Shown piece after piece: positions 1 to 8,513 of a stretch of DNA of 17,067 nucleotides. Under the pieces are notes generated by a model that was given only the letters and a program-made list of their open reading frames with translations, had not been told where the DNA came from and ran no database searches. Within the stretch, counting starts at the first letter, position 1; each line of letters starts with the position of its first letter. The position numbers were made by a program, and so were the translations under genes. The DNA lies in contig CAJWGQ010000045.1 in the NCBI GenBank assembly GCA_913041025.1, positions 1 to 17,067 on the forward strand, written 5' to 3'. The stretch comes from an uncultured Gammaproteobacteria bacterium. Lineage in GTDB: Bacteria; Pseudomonadota; Gammaproteobacteria; Pseudomonadales; Azotimanducaceae_A.

Positions 1-55
1 CCCACATTTTGTAGAGCTCTTGTTCAATTTGAGACGAATTAAAACTGTTATCCAT
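1..55 (-). CDS. valS: Valine--tRNA ligase, N-terminal fragment (cut by window edge)
   Basis: The reverse complement of the first 55 bases opens with ATG (55-53) and reads MDNSFNSSQIEQELYKMW, with the frame open to the window edge. This matches the extreme N-terminus of bacterial valyl-tRNA synthetases, which have a tyrosine/phenylalanine-asparagine start followed by an IEQ-x-LY-x-x-W block. The enzyme charges tRNA-Val in the cytoplasm. It lies 63 bases downstream of holC on the same strand, the usual holC-valS order, so it is probably co-transcribed with pepA and holC. Only 18 residues are visible, so the call rests on a short motif plus synteny. No strong ribosome binding site is seen; an AAGTGA-like stretch lies upstream. 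Confidence 0.8.
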   Translation of the reverse strand, partial: MDNSFNSSQIEQELYKMW

Positions 56-118
56 TCGATTGATTCACTTTGTAGAGAAGGCTTAAAAACTCCTTGATAG
101 GAAATTGTCTTTTAATGT

Positions 119-547
119 TCAGTCTTCCCATTGATTTAATTGATGATGCTGTAGGGGGTAACCCCGATCGCGGTAGAATTTATAGCGCTCCCTCCCCTCT
201 GATACCTGATTCTGCACGATGATTTCAGCAACGCGATCAAATCTGCCAAAAAAATAGGGTATCTCTTCTGAGAGGTTGATCAGTAGTCCTTCCTCAAGTA
301 GTGGTTCTTCGCAGCCTAACTGCACTGGTGATTCGGCTGTCTGATTTGAGAGCACATCGTGGGGCAGAAAACGTCCGGAGGGGTAATTCCACATCAGTTC
401 ATCCATCGTATTGATTGCGACTTCGTCGTTTAAGTGAAGGTGCACTTTCGTGCCCGCATTTATGGCTTTGAGACAAAGTCTGCAAGCGAATCGATAGGCT
501 GCGTCGATAGCAAGATCTTCAAGGATATAAAAGTCTGTGCGGGTCAC
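119..547 (-). CDS. holC: DNA polymerase III chi subunit (HolC)
   Basis: Encodes 142 residues, close to the 147 of E. coli HolC. Chi, with psi (HolD), links the clamp-loader complex of the replicative polymerase to single-strand binding protein. Visible family marks are the N-terminal T-x-FYIL strand, a central MDELMW helix followed by GRFLPHDVL (DE-x-LW and F-x-PH in the family), and the C-terminal RERYKFYRDRGY block, which holds the arginine/tyrosine/lysine residues that contact the SSB tail in E. coli. The start is GTG (547-545), one base after the pepA stop codon, so translation is probably coupled to pepA. The weakly conserved middle (residues about 66-95) is acidic. Placement between pepA and valS is the standard gammaproteobacterial arrangement. 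Confidence 0.9.
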   Translation of the reverse strand: MTRTDFYILEDLAIDAAYRFACRLCLKAINAGTKVHLHLNDEVAINTMDELMWNYPSGRFLPHDVLSNQTAESPVQLGCEEPLLEEGLLINLSEEIPYFFGRFDRVAEIIVQNQVSEGRERYKFYRDRGYPLQHHQLNQWED

Positions 548-548
548 T

Positions 549-2000
549 TTAGCTTTCTTGGCTCTGAAGATACTTGAATAGCAGCGGAACTGGACGCCCC
601 GTGGACCCTTTCCTTGGTCCAGAATGAAACGCGCTACCAGCTACGTCCAGATGCGCCCATTTTTCATTATCTGCAAAACGAGAAAGAAAGCACGCGGCTA
701 CAACACTGCCTGCTTCTCTTCCGCCGACGTTAGCCATATCGGCGAAGTTACTATTGAGGTTTCCCTGGTACTCATCCCACAGCGGCATTCTCCAGGCCTT
801 ATCCCCAGATTCATTTGCGGCGCTCTCTAAAGAGTTCGCAAGCTGGTCATCATTTGAGTACAAGGCGCTAGCATGGCTTCCCAAGGCTATAATACAAGCC
901 CCGGTCAAAGTGGCGACATCGACTATTGCTTTAGGCTTAAAAGATTTAGCGTATGCAATTGCATCACATAAAACTAGCCTGCCCTCGGCGTCAGTATTGA
1001 GAATCTCGATAGTCTTTCCAGAGTAAGATTTGACAATGTCTCCAGGTCGCGTGGCCCGTCCACTTGGCATGTTTTCTGCCGCTGCCACAATAGTGATTAG
1101 ATTTATTTTGAGTTTTGCTTCGATTGTGGCCATCGTCGCCCCAAGAACTGATGCGGCTCCACACATATCGAATTTCATTTCGTCCATCGCAGGAGGAGGT
1201 TTTAAAGATATGCCACCTGTGTCAAAGGTGATCCCTTTTCCGATCAATATGACTGGTGCTTCGCTTGGCTTAGCTCCGTTATAACGGATCGTAATCATCT
1301 GTCCTGGCGCCTCACTGCCTTTGCTGACTGCTAGAAAAGCGCCCATACCCAATTCGTTCATTTTTGCCTCATTGAAGCTCGAGACACTAACGCTTGGGTT
1401 TTTTGCTAGTTTCCGGGACTCTTTCAATAGGTAATTAGGGTTGCAGACGTTCGGAGGTTCGTTGCCGAGGTCTTTAGCTAACTTAAGTCCAGCATCAAGT
1501 GCGTTGGCCAGTTTAATCGCGCTTGAGAGTCTCCGCTGTTCCGCGTTAGGAGCGTGCAAGCGGATTTGTTTTAAAGAGTATTTGTCGGAAGGTTTGGACT
1601 TGTGTCTGTCATATTGGTAGGCATTATCAGTTACTGATTTTGTAATGACCTGAACTAATTGGTCCCACCCAACGTCCTTTGTTTTAAATGCCTCCAGATC
1701 AAAAACTGCGTCCTTGATTGGCATTTTAATAATCTGACTTGCTACAGGAGTAATCAGTTTTAAAAGAGAGTCCAAGTCGGTGCTAGTATGAGCGTCGCCA
1801 ACGATCAGCAATCTTTCAATTTTACCGTCTAACTGAACACAAATAGAGTTACCCTTTTTATCGACGAAGTCCCGAATGGTATTTTTTAGCTGATTGGCCT
1901 CCCCGAGGCTCTTTGTCAGCCTTTTGGCGTTCTTTAATGAGGTAACGATGCAGGAGGACTTCTTGTCCATTAGGTCTGCTGAGCTATTTAAGTATTTCAT
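549..2000 (-). CDS. pepA: Cytosol (leucyl) aminopeptidase PepA, family M17
   Basis: A 483-residue di-metal aminopeptidase that removes N-terminal residues from peptides; in E. coli PepA also acts as a DNA-binding accessory factor. With the start at ATG 2000-1998 the family metal and catalytic residues all fall in register: K255, D260, K267, D278, D337, E339 and R341, including the signature NTDAEGRL (335-342) and the VDVATLTGA strand further on. The N-terminus MKYLNSSADL then CIVT lines up with the E. coli N-terminus ending in CIVV. The frame stays open to 2072, but that longer start would run into the lptF coding region. The N-terminal domain (1-150) is divergent, as is usual. holC follows after one base. 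A possible promoter lies in the 57-base gap shared with lptF. Confidence 0.95.
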   Translation of the reverse strand: MKYLNSSADLMDKKSSCIVTSLKNAKRLTKSLGEANQLKNTIRDFVDKKGNSICVQLDGKIERLLIVGDAHTSTDLDSLLKLITPVASQIIKMPIKDAVFDLEAFKTKDVGWDQLVQVITKSVTDNAYQYDRHKSKPSDKYSLKQIRLHAPNAEQRRLSSAIKLANALDAGLKLAKDLGNEPPNVCNPNYLLKESRKLAKNPSVSVSSFNEAKMNELGMGAFLAVSKGSEAPGQMITIRYNGAKPSEAPVILIGKGITFDTGGISLKPPPAMDEMKFDMCGAASVLGATMATIEAKLKINLITIVAAAENMPSGRATRPGDIVKSYSGKTIEILNTDAEGRLVLCDAIAYAKSFKPKAIVDVATLTGACIIALGSHASALYSNDDQLANSLESAANESGDKAWRMPLWDEYQGNLNSNFADMANVGGREAGSVVAACFLSRFADNEKWAHLDVAGSAFHSGPRKGSTGRPVPLLFKYLQSQES

Positions 2001-2028
2001 GGTTCGCGTACAAAATTTGTTACCCTTA

Positions 2029-2034
2029 ATTCTA
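2029..2034 (-). promoter_or_regulatory. Possible -10 box for pepA-holC-valS
   Basis: Read on the minus strand the hexamer is TAGAAT, five of six matches to TATAAT. It would start transcription about 20 bases upstream of the pepA ATG at 2000. No good -35 hexamer is visible 16-18 bases further upstream (the bases there lie inside the start of lptF), so this is a weak prediction based on one box and on the divergent gene layout. Confidence 0.3.
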
Positions 2035-2057
2035 AGGCAAAACAGTGATAAGAGCAT

Positions 2058-3125
2058 ATGGCTATAGCTCAAAGATACGTAAACAAAGAGTTATTTGGAC
2101 TTTTCCTGTTGATAATGGTCTTTTTATTGCTGGTTGTTGTTGGCGGGCGGTTTCTAAGTTATTTAGAAGAAGCTTCTTTGGGGATGCTATCCAGCACTCT
2201 TGTAGCAATGTTTATTGTTTATCGCTTGCCCGAGTTTCTTCAAATTGTTGGCCCGTTTGCGATGTTTTTCGCTATTTTACTTACCTTCGGTAGGCTCTAC
2301 GCTGAGAGTGAAATGGCGATCTTCCATGCTTCAGGTGTTGGTATGAGGCAAGTTGGTAGCTGGTTATTTTGGCCGGTTTTTATCGTTACTTTGGCTGTGG
2401 GATCACTTTCTTTATACATTACTCCCAAGTGTTCTTATTTGCTGGATGAATTGTTAGCGGAGCAACGAAAAATATCGACTTTTGACCTGATTAATCCCGG
2501 TAATTTTTTAACGCTCAAGCAAGGTGACTATACGATATATAGCGAGGAGGTTTCGGGGGATGATGGGGTTCTTTCTAATATATTTATTTCCGAGAAAAAT
2601 GGCATTAGTGATGAAATCGCATTTTGGGCCGAAAATGGTGAGATTATTATTAACGAGGAGGCTAAATCGAGGTTTCTTAGGTTAGAAAACGGTGTCAGGT
2701 ATGAAGGAACACCTGGCCAGGCAGACTACCAGGTGATTGAGTTTGAGTCTTATGATCAGGAAATTGCGTTTGGTGAAACAGAAAACCAGCAGCTTGATGT
2801 TGCTAGCACAGATTTGTTCAGTTTGGGTGATTCTTCGCAGGAGGTAGGTGAGTTTCATTGGAGAATAGGGCTGCCGATTTTTTCGGTTGTGGCCAGTTTT
2901 CTAGCCTTAGGATTGTCTCGGACGAAATCCAGGCAAGGGCGCTACGGGAAAGTGGTACACGGTGCCCTAACTATATTTTCGTATTATTTGTTATTGCTCT
3001 TTAATCACAACGCAATCATTGAGGGTTCGATACCCGGTTATTTAGGATTATGGTGTGTCCACACCCCTTTTGCGCTGCTCGCTGTTTATCTATGCAGTCA
3101 AATTGATAGCCCCAGAAAAGTTTAG
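2058..3125 (+). CDS. lptF: LPS export ABC transporter permease LptF
   Basis: A 355-residue inner-membrane protein of the LptB2FG complex, which extracts lipopolysaccharide from the inner membrane and feeds it to the LptC-A-DE bridge. Hydrophobic segments at about 12-34, 58-80 and 100-122 are followed by a periplasmic beta-jellyroll domain (about 130-265) and three C-terminal transmembrane segments (about 270-350), the family's 3+3 layout. The motif GRLYAESEMAIFHASGVG after the second segment is diagnostic: it is the coupling-helix region that contacts the LptB ATPase. Start is ATG 2058 after a weak AGAG. Length agrees with the family (~360). It diverges from pepA, as is usual, but the partner permease gene lptG, normally directly downstream, is absent; the convergent RDD gene ends three bases away. 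Confidence 0.93.
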   Translation: MAIAQRYVNKELFGLFLLIMVFLLLVVVGGRFLSYLEEASLGMLSSTLVAMFIVYRLPEFLQIVGPFAMFFAILLTFGRLYAESEMAIFHASGVGMRQVGSWLFWPVFIVTLAVGSLSLYITPKCSYLLDELLAEQRKISTFDLINPGNFLTLKQGDYTIYSEEVSGDDGVLSNIFISEKNGISDEIAFWAENGEIIINEEAKSRFLRLENGVRYEGTPGQADYQVIEFESYDQEIAFGETENQQLDVASTDLFSLGDSSQEVGEFHWRIGLPIFSVVASFLALGLSRTKSRQGRYGKVVHGALTIFSYYLLLLFNHNAIIEGSIPGYLGLWCVHTPFALLAVYLCSQIDSPRKV

Positions 3126-3128
3126 ACG

Positions 3129-3566
3129 CTAGTCTTTCTCTTCTTCTGATAGCTTTACTGTGAAAGTATGACTGAGCCTGTCGTGCCATGTTTGTTGGGT
3201 TTTACTGAAGTAAAACCAAAAAAAACCGAGACCAAAAACAGACCAGGAAACCAGAATGACTGTTAATCTAACTATTGATTGTTTAAGGGTGGGGTTCTCG
3301 CCGTTATCGTCGACTATCTTGATTTTCCAGGCTCTCATGCCTAGCGTTTGGCCGGTCCGAATCCAGCAGTAAACATAGAATGCAATGACTTCGATCAGCA
3401 GGACTACTTGGACAAATAAACCATAAATGGCTTCTCCATCGTTAATGAGAATCCATATCCATAGCGTCATCATCCATAAACTCAGTATTAGCAATAGGTC
3501 ATAGATGAAGGCCCCTAGTCTTCGCGGAATACCGGTGGGTGCGCCATACGTTTGGTTTTCGTTCAT
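3129..3566 (-). CDS. RDD-family inner-membrane protein
   Basis: A 145-residue protein with three predicted transmembrane segments (about 19-40, 46-66 and 100-125). Family marks are the N-terminal GIPRRLGAFIYDLLLI, where R-x-x-A-x-x-x-D gives the family its name, and the GQTLGMRAWKIKIVD motif after the second segment. The function of most RDD proteins is unknown; some are linked to ion transport or osmotic stress. An RDD gene near lptFG and pepA is common in gammaproteobacteria, so the gene is probably ancestral here. It converges with lptF with only three bases between the stop codons and no room for a terminator. Start is ATG 3566-3564; no clear Shine-Dalgarno sequence is seen. Confidence 0.85.
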   Translation of the reverse strand: MNENQTYGAPTGIPRRLGAFIYDLLLILSLWMMTLWIWILINDGEAIYGLFVQVVLLIEVIAFYVYCWIRTGQTLGMRAWKIKIVDDNGENPTLKQSIVRLTVILVSWSVFGLGFFWFYFSKTQQTWHDRLSHTFTVKLSEEEKD

Positions 3567-3726
3567 TTATTGAATTTCACAGCATATAAGCAAGTTGTAA
3601 AACTAATTTGGACTTGATGGTGAGTTGATAGTTAGTCATATTGTTGGAAGTGTATGCTAAGGGAAGATTCCACTGCGCACAAAGTGTTGATGCGACAAAA
3701 TTTCGGTAGTAGAGGATATAGAAAAG
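3567..3726. other. Divergent intergenic region, RDD gene / ADP-ribosylglycohydrolase gene
   Basis: This 160-base, AT-rich gap is the longest non-coding stretch in the window. It separates two divergently transcribed genes and must hold promoters for both. I see one candidate plus-strand promoter and a GAGGA ribosome binding site at 3712-3716. No tRNA-like copy, terminal repeat or clear operator palindrome was found. Confidence 0.5.
3614..3642 (+). promoter_or_regulatory. Candidate promoter for the ADP-ribosylglycohydrolase gene
   Basis: TTGATG (3614-3619) and CATATT (3637-3642) are separated by 17 bases, each with four of six consensus matches. Transcription would start near 3649, giving a leader of roughly 78 bases. 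The prediction is weak because AT-rich sequence gives many such matches. Confidence 0.3.
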
Positions 3727-5811
3727 ATGAGTATGACATTGCCCGACGATTATTCGGAACGAGTTTATGCTGGTGTTTTAGGTAAGGTGATTGGTGTTTA
3801 TTTAGGCAGACCTTTCGAAGGTTGGTCTTACCAGATGATACAAGAGAAACTCGGGGACATAGAGCACTATGTGCACGACAAATTAGGGGTCCCGTTGATT
3901 GTTACGGACGACGATATTTCAGGTACTTTCACCTTTGTTCGAGCCTTGGAAGATAACGGTTACAGTCCTAGGATTGGTTCTGAGGAGATGGGCGATACTT
4001 GGTTAAATTACTTAATTGAGAACAAAACGATACTTTGGTGGGGAGGCCTTGGTAATTCTACTGAACATACGGCATTTTTGCGGCTTAAAAATGGAATAAA
4101 GGCGCCGCAAAGCGGTTCCAGTGCATTGAATGGCCGGGTCGTCTCTGAACAAATCGGCGCGCAGATATTTATAGATGGATGGGCAATGGTTTCACCCGAT
4201 GACCCAGATCAAGCCGCTAAGTTGGCGACCGAGGCCGCTAGGGTGAGTCATGATGGCGAGGCAGTTTACGGCGCCGTCGTTCTAGCCGTGATGGAGTCGC
4301 TCGCTTTTAGTGAATCCGATACAAACAGATTATTGGATAGGGCATTAGGGTATATACCGACCGACTCGATTATTAAGAAGTTAATAGATGATGTTCGTAA
4401 CTGGCACGCTCAAGAATCCGATTGGAGGGCCACGAGAGAAAAGTTGGAGAGTCTTTACGGCTATGATAAATACGGCGGCAACTGTCATATGGTCCCAAAT
4501 CATGGGTTGATTATTCACTCTTTGCTCCACGGAGAGGATGATTTTTCCGAGACGATGAAGATTATCAATACCTGTGGCTGGGATACGGATTGCAACTCGG
4601 GGAATGTTGGTTGCTTGATGGGTATAAAAAATGGACTAGAAGGAATTGATCGCAGCATGAGTAAGGGCCTTGACTGGAGAGGTCCGGTTGCGGATCGTAT
4701 ATATATTCCCACGGCGGAGCCCAGCCGAAGTATCTCTGACTGCGCTACAGAGGCAACTCATATTATCAACACTGCTCGTATCATGAGAGGCCACGAGAAA
4801 TGGAGACCGAAACAAGGCGCTCAGTTTCACTTTGAGTTGCCGGGTTCCGTTCAAGGTTTCTTGGTCACTCGCGGTGAAGGTTCGATTGAAAACGTGAAAG
4901 TTAAAAGTGCTCTAGGAGATTACACCCTGAAGCTGCATAGCTCGCATGGGGGATCAGCTTTTGGATCGCCGGTTTTTGCTCCATCGAAAGATATTGCGAA
5001 GATGTTTGAGAGTCGCGGCTATGCGTTATTGTCCTCACCAAAGATCTACCCAGGTCAAAAGGTAGAGGCAAGATTAATCGCGGATACCGGTACGGGGCCT
5101 AGTTGTCGACTCTTTGTGAGCTACTATGGTGAGAACGATGAAATCTCTCATGCTTTTGGTCAAACAAGTGGCGTGTCTTCAGCTGAATCAAGCTTGCTTG
5201 AGCTTGAAATCCCAGACTATGCGCATCCGATATTTGAGGTGGGTATCGAATTAGTGAGCGAGGGGACTGTTTTTTTGGATTTCCTGAGTTGGTCTGGGGC
5301 TCCTAATTTGAAACTGGGTCGGCCCGAAGGTAAAGGAACGATGTGGAGGCGTGCATGGGTTAATGCGGTGGACACGTTTAGTTCTCGACCAGAACCATAC
5401 CGGTTGGTACAAAATGAGGGGTCTGGTCTCCTTATTCAGGGTGGTAGAGACTGGGTGAACTACAAAGTAGAAGCAGATATTACTCCCCACCTTGTTAAGA
5501 GGGCTGGTGTCGCAGGGAGATTGCAAGGTATGCGACGATATTATTCATTGGTTTTAAACAGTGAAGGGGAGTTGTGCCTCAACAAAATGCTGAACGAGGA
5601 GACATGTCTTGCTAAAACCTCTTTTGATTGGTCTTTTGGCGATACTTATCATCTAGCTTTAGCGTTTGACGGTAAAAAACTCACTGGCATGATCGATGGT
5701 GAGGTGAAATTAGAGGCAACCGATGAAGAATTAAATTGCGGTGGCGTTGGTTTGTTTATAGAAGAGGGCCGAAGTGCCACTCAAGAGGTGAGGGTGTTGC
5801 CACTGTCATAA
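3727..5811 (+). CDS. Large multidomain ADP-ribosylglycohydrolase-family protein
   Basis: A 694-residue protein without a signal peptide or membrane segment, so probably cytoplasmic. Residues about 10-335 form an ADP-ribosylglycohydrolase (DraG/ARH-type) domain: glycine-rich GVLGKVIGVYLG (16-27), the metal-binding TDDD (60-63), SHDGEAVYG (174-182) and GWDTDCNSGNVG (284-295), whose aspartates D286 and D288 should complete the dinuclear Mg site. Residues about 360-530 are a beta-rich region of uncertain fold. Residues about 540-694 resemble a concanavalin/LamG-like sandwich, with a DG-x-x-L-x-x-x-x-DG hairpin and a closing GGVGLFIEEGR strand, a fold often fused to sugar-acting enzymes. The family cleaves N- or O-ribosyl bonds; with this tail a small-molecule glycoside or nucleoside is as likely a substrate as ADP-ribosylated protein, but this is inference. 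Start is ATG 3727, ten bases after GAGGA. It has no operon partner; the neighbours are housekeeping genes. Confidence 0.85.
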   Translation: MSMTLPDDYSERVYAGVLGKVIGVYLGRPFEGWSYQMIQEKLGDIEHYVHDKLGVPLIVTDDDISGTFTFVRALEDNGYSPRIGSEEMGDTWLNYLIENKTILWWGGLGNSTEHTAFLRLKNGIKAPQSGSSALNGRVVSEQIGAQIFIDGWAMVSPDDPDQAAKLATEAARVSHDGEAVYGAVVLAVMESLAFSESDTNRLLDRALGYIPTDSIIKKLIDDVRNWHAQESDWRATREKLESLYGYDKYGGNCHMVPNHGLIIHSLLHGEDDFSETMKIINTCGWDTDCNSGNVGCLMGIKNGLEGIDRSMSKGLDWRGPVADRIYIPTAEPSRSISDCATEATHIINTARIMRGHEKWRPKQGAQFHFELPGSVQGFLVTRGEGSIENVKVKSALGDYTLKLHSSHGGSAFGSPVFAPSKDIAKMFESRGYALLSSPKIYPGQKVEARLIADTGTGPSCRLFVSYYGENDEISHAFGQTSGVSSAESSLLELEIPDYAHPIFEVGIELVSEGTVFLDFLSWSGAPNLKLGRPEGKGTMWRRAWVNAVDTFSSRPEPYRLVQNEGSGLLIQGGRDWVNYKVEADITPHLVKRAGVAGRLQGMRRYYSLVLNSEGELCLNKMLNEETCLAKTSFDWSFGDTYHLALAFDGKKLTGMIDGEVKLEATDEELNCGGVGLFIEEGRSATQEVRVLPLS

Positions 5812-5830
5812 TGTTGTAAATCTCTTTTTT

Positions 5831-5917
5831 TGGTACCTGGGGTCGGACTCGAACCGACACTCCCGTTAAGGAACCGGATTTTGAATCCGGCGCGTCTACC
5901 AGTTTCGCCACCCAGGC
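5831..5917 (-). tRNA. tRNA-Leu (anticodon CAA)
   Basis: Folds as a class II tRNA of 87 bases on the minus strand. The acceptor stem GCCTGGG pairs with CCCAGGT (one G-T end pair), followed by A73 and an encoded CCA (5833-5831). The anticodon stem CCGGA/TCCGG encloses the loop TTCAAAA with anticodon CAA (5883-5881), reading UUG leucine codons. The long variable arm and the T arm (GTCGG, TTCGAGT, CCGAC) are typical of tRNA-Leu. It lies between the accessory gene, whose stop codon is only 19 bases from the tRNA 3' end and converges on it, and divergent queA. No terminator is evident downstream of the tRNA. Confidence 0.97.
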
Positions 5918-5926
5918 AAAGAGGCA

Positions 5927-5939
5927 GGGCATTTTGCCC
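5927..5939. repeat. Small inverted repeat in the tRNA-Leu leader
   Basis: GGGCA, three T, TGCCC: a perfect five-base-pair stem with a three-base loop, ten bases upstream of the mature 5' end of tRNA-Leu on the minus strand. It would sit in the primary transcript leader and may serve as a processing or stability element. It is not followed by a T run on either strand, so it is unlikely to be a terminator. Confidence 0.4.
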
Positions 5940-5954
5940 AACCTGATTCAGAGT

Positions 5955-5960
5955 TACAAT
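5955..5960 (+). promoter_or_regulatory. Candidate -10 box for queA
   Basis: TACAAT matches the -10 consensus at five of six positions and lies 28 bases before the queA ATG. The -35 side is poor: TTGCCC (5934-5939) is 15 bases away, shorter than ideal. It shares five bases with the -10 box of tRNA-Leu on the opposite strand. Confidence 0.4.
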
Positions 5961-5984
5961 AGTCGCTTAATATTGGTCGGTAAA
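5956..5984 (-). promoter_or_regulatory. Candidate promoter of tRNA-Leu
   Basis: On the minus strand TTTACC (5984-5979) and TATTGT (5961-5956) are separated by exactly 17 bases. Transcription would start near 5950, about 33 bases upstream of the mature tRNA. The -35 side sits in the sequence just before the queA start codon, so the two divergent transcription units share all of this DNA. Confidence 0.45.
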
Positions 5985-5988
5985 GCCA

Positions 5989-5990
<2 letters not shown>
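5972..5990 (+). promoter_or_regulatory. Hairpin at the queA start codon
   Basis: ATTGG (5972-5976) is complementary to CCAAT (5986-5990), extended by a T-G pair (5977/5985). The right arm includes the first two bases of the queA ATG (5989-5991). Folding in mRNA would bury the start codon; no strong Shine-Dalgarno sequence is visible in the loop (only GGTAA). Stem stability is modest, so a regulatory role is a guess. Confidence 0.3.
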
Positions 5991-8484
<2,494 letters not shown>

Positions 8485-8513
8485 ATAAAGCTTCTTAGAC
8501 GGTAGATTCGACA

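Noticed and set aside
754..1284. Plus-strand open frames opposite pepA
   Set aside because: They are antisense shadows of a highly conserved gene and resemble no known protein.
2001..2072. Longer pepA start at 2072 adding 24 residues
   Set aside because: It would overlap the lptF start, the extra residues do not match PepA proteins, and ATG 2000 aligns with the E. coli N-terminus.
5831..5850. tRNA-Leu 3' end as an integration (att) site for the accessory gene
   Set aside because: I found no second copy of the tRNA 3' end on the far side of the gene near 3567-3726 and no integrase, so island insertion at the tRNA is unsupported.
5756..5941. Minus-strand open frame of 61 codons across the tRNA
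   Set aside because: Its core (AWVAKLVDAPDSKSG) is the well-known spurious translation of tRNA-Leu.
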